From Umbilicaria muhlenbergii (taxonomy: Eukaryota > Ascomycota > Lecanoromycetes > Umbilicariales > Umbilicariaceae): a DNA stretch of 64,000 nt. The position numbers and the translations under genes were made by a program. The notes beneath the pieces are model-generated. The model was not told where the DNA came from and made no database searches. It was given only the letters and a program-made list of their open reading frames with translations. This document shows positions 60,230-64,000 of this stretch, one piece after another. The DNA is taken from NCBI GenBank assembly GCA_000611775.1, contig KK106984.1, positions 588,364 through 652,363 of the forward strand, in the 5' to 3' direction. The stretch's first letter is position 1. Each line of letters starts with the position of its first letter.

Positions 60230-63108
60230 GATGTTTTGTTGATCTTGTATGATAATTTCTTTTTTCTTTGATCCTGATCAAGTATGTTGTTATGATGATA
60301 ATAATATTATGTTTCTCTTGTGTCTTGCTGATGATTCACCTTCTTTAGTGAACTTGTCACTCTTAACTTTTTTCATAAATCACTTATAAGATCTTAATAA
60401 AACCTGTAAAACCTCTTGAGGAAAATCAGGAAAAAGTATTTTAATGATGTCAATTAAATCTTTTTAAATCACTTCTTCCTTCATTCTTTTAATTTATTAT
60501 CAAAGGCTTCATGCATTTTCTGCACATTTTTTAAGTTCTTTTTTAACACTCATTGATCATATTCTTCTGATCAACCCTTTCATTTCACTTTGTACAGGAT
60601 TTTATTCTTGAATTTTCAGTAATTTAAAATTTCTTCAACTTCATATTCTTCTTCATCATCAATTAACTTCAGAGGTGATAATAATGATTTGAAATCATCA
60701 TCAGCTCTGCACTGATATGACTTCAGGTAAAAAACATGAAAGATGTTATAAATTTAATAAATGAGTGATAAAGTTAACTTGTAAGCCTGCTTCTTTATTA
60801 AGTCTTCAACCTGAAATGATTTAATGAATTTGTGAAATAGTTTTCTGTTTAAGTGCTTCTGTCATAAGTTCTTCATGAATAACATTATCAAGTTTTTTAT
60901 ATTATAAGTCTTGAGTTTATGTTTGACATCATAATATTTTGCTTGAGATTTAATTACATTTTTTCATCATTGTGACAGTGCTTTCTGTATGTCATGAAAT
61001 CATTTCACTTGATTTTTAACTGTGAGTACTTCTTTTTTTCTGAAGTCATCTTCAACTTTGAATCTTACTTCTGAATGATAAGCATACATGACATAAAAAG
61101 AGCTGCACTTTATTAATGCTTATGTTTCATTATTGTAAGTGAATTCTGTCAAAGGTAAAAGATTCATTCAGTTGTTTTGTTCATCTGAGCAATAACAATG
61201 AAGGTAGTGTTTTAAGATTTAATTTTATCATTTTATCTACTCATTCATCTGCAGATGAAAGGCAGTGCTTAATTAATGCTTCATTCTTAAATAGTAGCAC
61301 ATTTCTGATCAGAAAGCACTTGTGAAAACTGATTCATAATCAAAGACAACCTCTTTCAATATATTAAATCAACATATTATTTTCTTATAAAATAAGTCAG
61401 TCAACTCTGTTGCTGTAATCATTTTCATGATTTAAATATATTGAGTCATTTTCATATACTGATTCATAATCATTAAGATCATGTCATAAATGCAATTCTT
61501 GCACTTACTTAACAGCAAGTTGATAATAAAATTTATTATGACTTGCTGTCATGATTCTTCTGACTGAGGCAGCGCCTGTAGCTTATCATAAGAATGATGT
61601 TTAAGCACTTTCACCCTTTGACAGATGTCACATGATGCAACATAATCTTTAACATCTTGACTCATATCAATTTAATAATATTTACAGTTAATTAATTCAA
61701 GGGTTCTTTCTATCCTAAAATGTCTTGTTAAGGCATCATCATGATGACATTTCAAGATCTCTGCTTTTATTAACTTTTCTTTCAGAATGTATATTTGTTC
61801 CTCATGAAATAAAAGGCCTTCAGAGTTAAATCTTCAGAAACTTTCAGCTTTAGTCTTGCATTTCATTAATGTATAATCAATGTTGCATGTTGCTTCTACA
61901 AATGAATTATCATTTTGTAAAGTTCAAATTAAATCTCTTAAAGATAAACTTAAGCTTTCATCAGCTGTTTCATGAATGACAAGATTTCTTATCATCACAT
62001 GTGAAATGAGTTGTTTGCAATCAACAGTTTTAATGACAGAGTTAAGCTGTTTCACAGTTATATCATAATCATTATAAGTAAATGTTTTGTCATCACTTCT
62101 TCAGCATTTTTTTTAAAGTTTAAGATCTTTAATCTCAATCATTCTTCCTGCCTCTGTGAGTAACTGCCTCACAATAAAGGCATATCTGAGTGAGAATATA
62201 TTCACAAGAGTGATTAACTTTCTTTGAAGTGTTGAGAGTAATTTCTTCATGATTTCACTTACCTCTTTAACATCTCTGTAGTCTGATCACCTTAATGATA
62301 TGTCAGCTGAGTTGATCTTTTCAGACTGATGCAGAATATTGAAATTAAAAGCAATGAGCTTCATTACTCATCATGCTTGCCTGTCATTCAATTCCTTCAT
62401 ATTCATAAATCCTCATAAATTATTATGATCAGTCAATACCTTTATGATATGACAACTGCCTTCAAGGTAGTATTGTCAGTGTTTAAATATCATAATGATG
62501 ACAAGAAGCTCTTGATCATGAGTTTCATATTAAATCTCTGAAGAAGACAGCTTTCTTAATTAAAACACAACTGAATATCACTCTTCATTATTCAACAGCT
62601 GAGACAGGATGTCACTGAGTTTAATGATTAACACATCAATTTTCACCTGTATTCATAACTTTAAGTCAAAGTGAATCAGGATGAGTGCTGTCATAAAAGT
62701 CTCATGAAGATGATTAAACATCATCTTTGCATCACTTGAGAATTTAAAAGGCTTAAACTTCTTTTCATCCTTGCTACCTTTCATAAGATTTGTCAAGGGG
62801 GCTGCAACTTGTGAATAACACTTAATGAAGCATCTATAAAAGTTTGCAAAGCTCAAGAAGACTTATACTTCTTGAAAAGTTCTTAATATTGATCAGTTTT
62901 GTATGATGTTCACTCATCATAAGTTCATTGATACACCTTCAGTGATGATAATAAACTCTAGAAATTTCATCTTGATAATGAAGAATTCACACTTCTTAAG
63001 GTTTATGTAAAGTTGAAATAAATGAAGTCAGTTTAACACCTACTTAACATGCTTTCAGTGTTGCACTCATGATTTTAAATATATAAGGATGTCATTTAAA
63101 TAAACAAT
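60230..63108 (-). pseudogene. pol: pol of A2, distal part
   Basis: Matches A1 22750-25650 block by block: chromodomain-like tail, integrase, RNase H. The segment 62653-62856 reads MSFANFYRCFIKCYSQVAAP then LTNLMKGSKDEKKFKPF, the Gypsy RT connection (NFYR.FI..YS.IA.PLT.L), ahead of RNase H. Fossil; multiple breaks. Confidence 0.78.
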
Positions 63109-64000
63109 ATCTGCAACTTGGCAGCCCGCTCAAAAATAAGATTTTAGTTAATAGTACTTTATGCGCTCAAAGCACTCTCTGAGCAGTAAATGAGCTCATA
63201 CAAATCTTACACTTTAAATAACTATTATACCTTCATGAATAATAAAAAACTTTTTTTGAAAAGTTTTAGATCTCTTTATTCTGTACACTTTACAAACTAA
63301 AGATTTCTTCATAAGTTTTAATTTGCAATAGTTATGAATTAAAAAACTTTTAACTAATTATAAATATATTAGCATATTAAATAACTATTGCGCTTTTATA
63401 CTTATAATATAACTTTCAGTTTATAAGTTGTAGAGAATAAGCTGTTTAAGAGTTTTCTTATACAAAGTTTCTTTTTATGTGTTGTTGTTGTTGAGTTATT
63501 CAAAAAGTCATTAAAAGTCTATTTATTAATATTGTGATTTTCATCACTGAAAGTTTAAAATCAATGTAACTTTTTAACAACAACAGTTATAAAAAAACTT
63601 TAAGTTATAGAACTGTTTAATAGCTTCTTCTCTACAACTTATAAACTAAAAGTTATATCATAAGTATAAAAGCGCAATAGTTATTCAATATGCTAATATA
63701 CTTATAATTAGTTAAAAGTTTTTTAATTCATAACTATTGCAAATTAAAACTTATGAAGAAATCATTAGTTTGTAAAGTTTTACTTATTATAAGTTTTACT
63801 GTTATTATAACACTGTGTGTGTACTTGTTTAAACAATTGTTTTAATAATTATTTTTTTATCACAAAATTTTGATGTTCTGCTCAAGATTTAAGGTTGAGC
63901 TCAAAGTGCTCAGAGGATGCTAAGAGCGGCTGTTAGCTGAGATATGAGATCAGAAGCTCAGAGCGCTCAAAGTGCTAAAAATTAACTCAGAGCTAACTTG
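63109..64000. mobile_element. Unclassified insertion with long hairpin, right end outside window
   Basis: A2 sequence, aligned with A1 up to TTTAAATAAACAA (A1 about 25640), stops at about 63108. The DNA that follows has no match elsewhere in the window and a different base texture (CpG present, TCA/TGA excess gone). It contains a 210-bp-arm hairpin (63287-63778) and scattered GCTCAAAGTGCTC-type motifs near its edges (63154, 63897, 63962). No open frame. It may be a foldback or other non-autonomous DNA element. Class and target duplication cannot be judged because one end is missing. Confidence 0.6.
63287..63778. repeat. Large inverted repeat (hairpin)
   Basis: Left arm 63287-63497 and right arm 63576-63778 are reverse complements. 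The outer 150 bp of each arm (ACTTTACAAACTAA... to ...TTATAAGTTGTAGAG) differ at only about six positions. The inner 60 bp are looser, and a spacer of about 78 bp separates the arms. Confidence 0.9.

Larger units (their letters stand above)
58872..63108 (-). mobile_element. A2: family-A copy, partial
   Basis: Second A copy, same orientation as A1, inserted in C3. It has its 3' LTR (58872-59099, 228 bp), polypurine tract, antisense unit (59355-60216), chromodomain-like tail (about 60560-60680), integrase, RNase H and the start of the RT region. It aligns with A1 21403-25650. An unrelated insertion interrupts it near 63109, and the rest is outside the window. It is a fossil with many breaks. 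Confidence 0.88.

Noticed and set aside
63109-63140. Helitron-type 5' end (TC start after A)
   Set aside because: The other end is outside the window and the internal hairpin is not near a visible 3' CTRR end; class left open.

Overview
The window is a repeat graveyard from a eukaryotic genome, most likely a filamentous ascomycete. It is very AT-rich, and I can assign nearly all of it to Ty3/Gypsy-type LTR retrotransposons inserted into one another. Many carry chromodomain-like tails (chromoviruses). The copies are saturated with C-to-T / G-to-A differences, as expected from a RIP-like or methylation-linked defence. I see no intact host gene, tRNA, rRNA or CRISPR array. The species cannot be named from this sequence.

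I name the families A to G. They were defined by matching LTR pairs, TG...CA-type ends and 5-bp target-site duplications (TSDs). 1-2177: element D2 (minus strand), holding the short element D3 (578-1919). 2178-5529: an old A-like LTR remnant split by the small LTR element E (2227-4571), then unassigned AT-rich DNA. 5530-36749: one element C1 (about 6.0 kb without its guests) opened by D1 (8573-13213), F (15403-21340) and A1 (21403-35983). A1 is itself opened by B1 (25762-33053) and by a 445-bp TA-flanked MITE (33087-33531). 36750-56103: element B3, holding G (38761-47741) and C2 (47769-53799). 56104-57246: B4, which received B3 and also C3 (57247 onward). C3 received A2 (58872 onward), and A2 is interrupted near 63109 by an unrelated insertion carrying a 490-bp hairpin.

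TSDs supporting this order are: D3 (G/A)TTAA; E ATATA; D1 GTTTT; F AGCAG; A1 ATATC; B1 GAAAT; G TTT(C/T)A; C2 (C/T)TTCT; MITE TA. C1 is the exception: its two outer flanks do not match, which points to recombination between two C copies.

The main points for a second look are: a conserved open frame with promoter-like and splice-like signals running antisense to pol in both A copies; copy-number-variable tandem arrays in the B-family region between RNase H and integrase; near-absence of CpG and of TGG/CCA without the CpA loss typical of classical RIP; the C1 flank mismatch; the short element D3 with an island of intact CpG; the long 3' tail of G; and the terminal hairpin insertion. All coding traces belong to fossil retroelements and are treated as such: every large element has many breaks and none looks functional.
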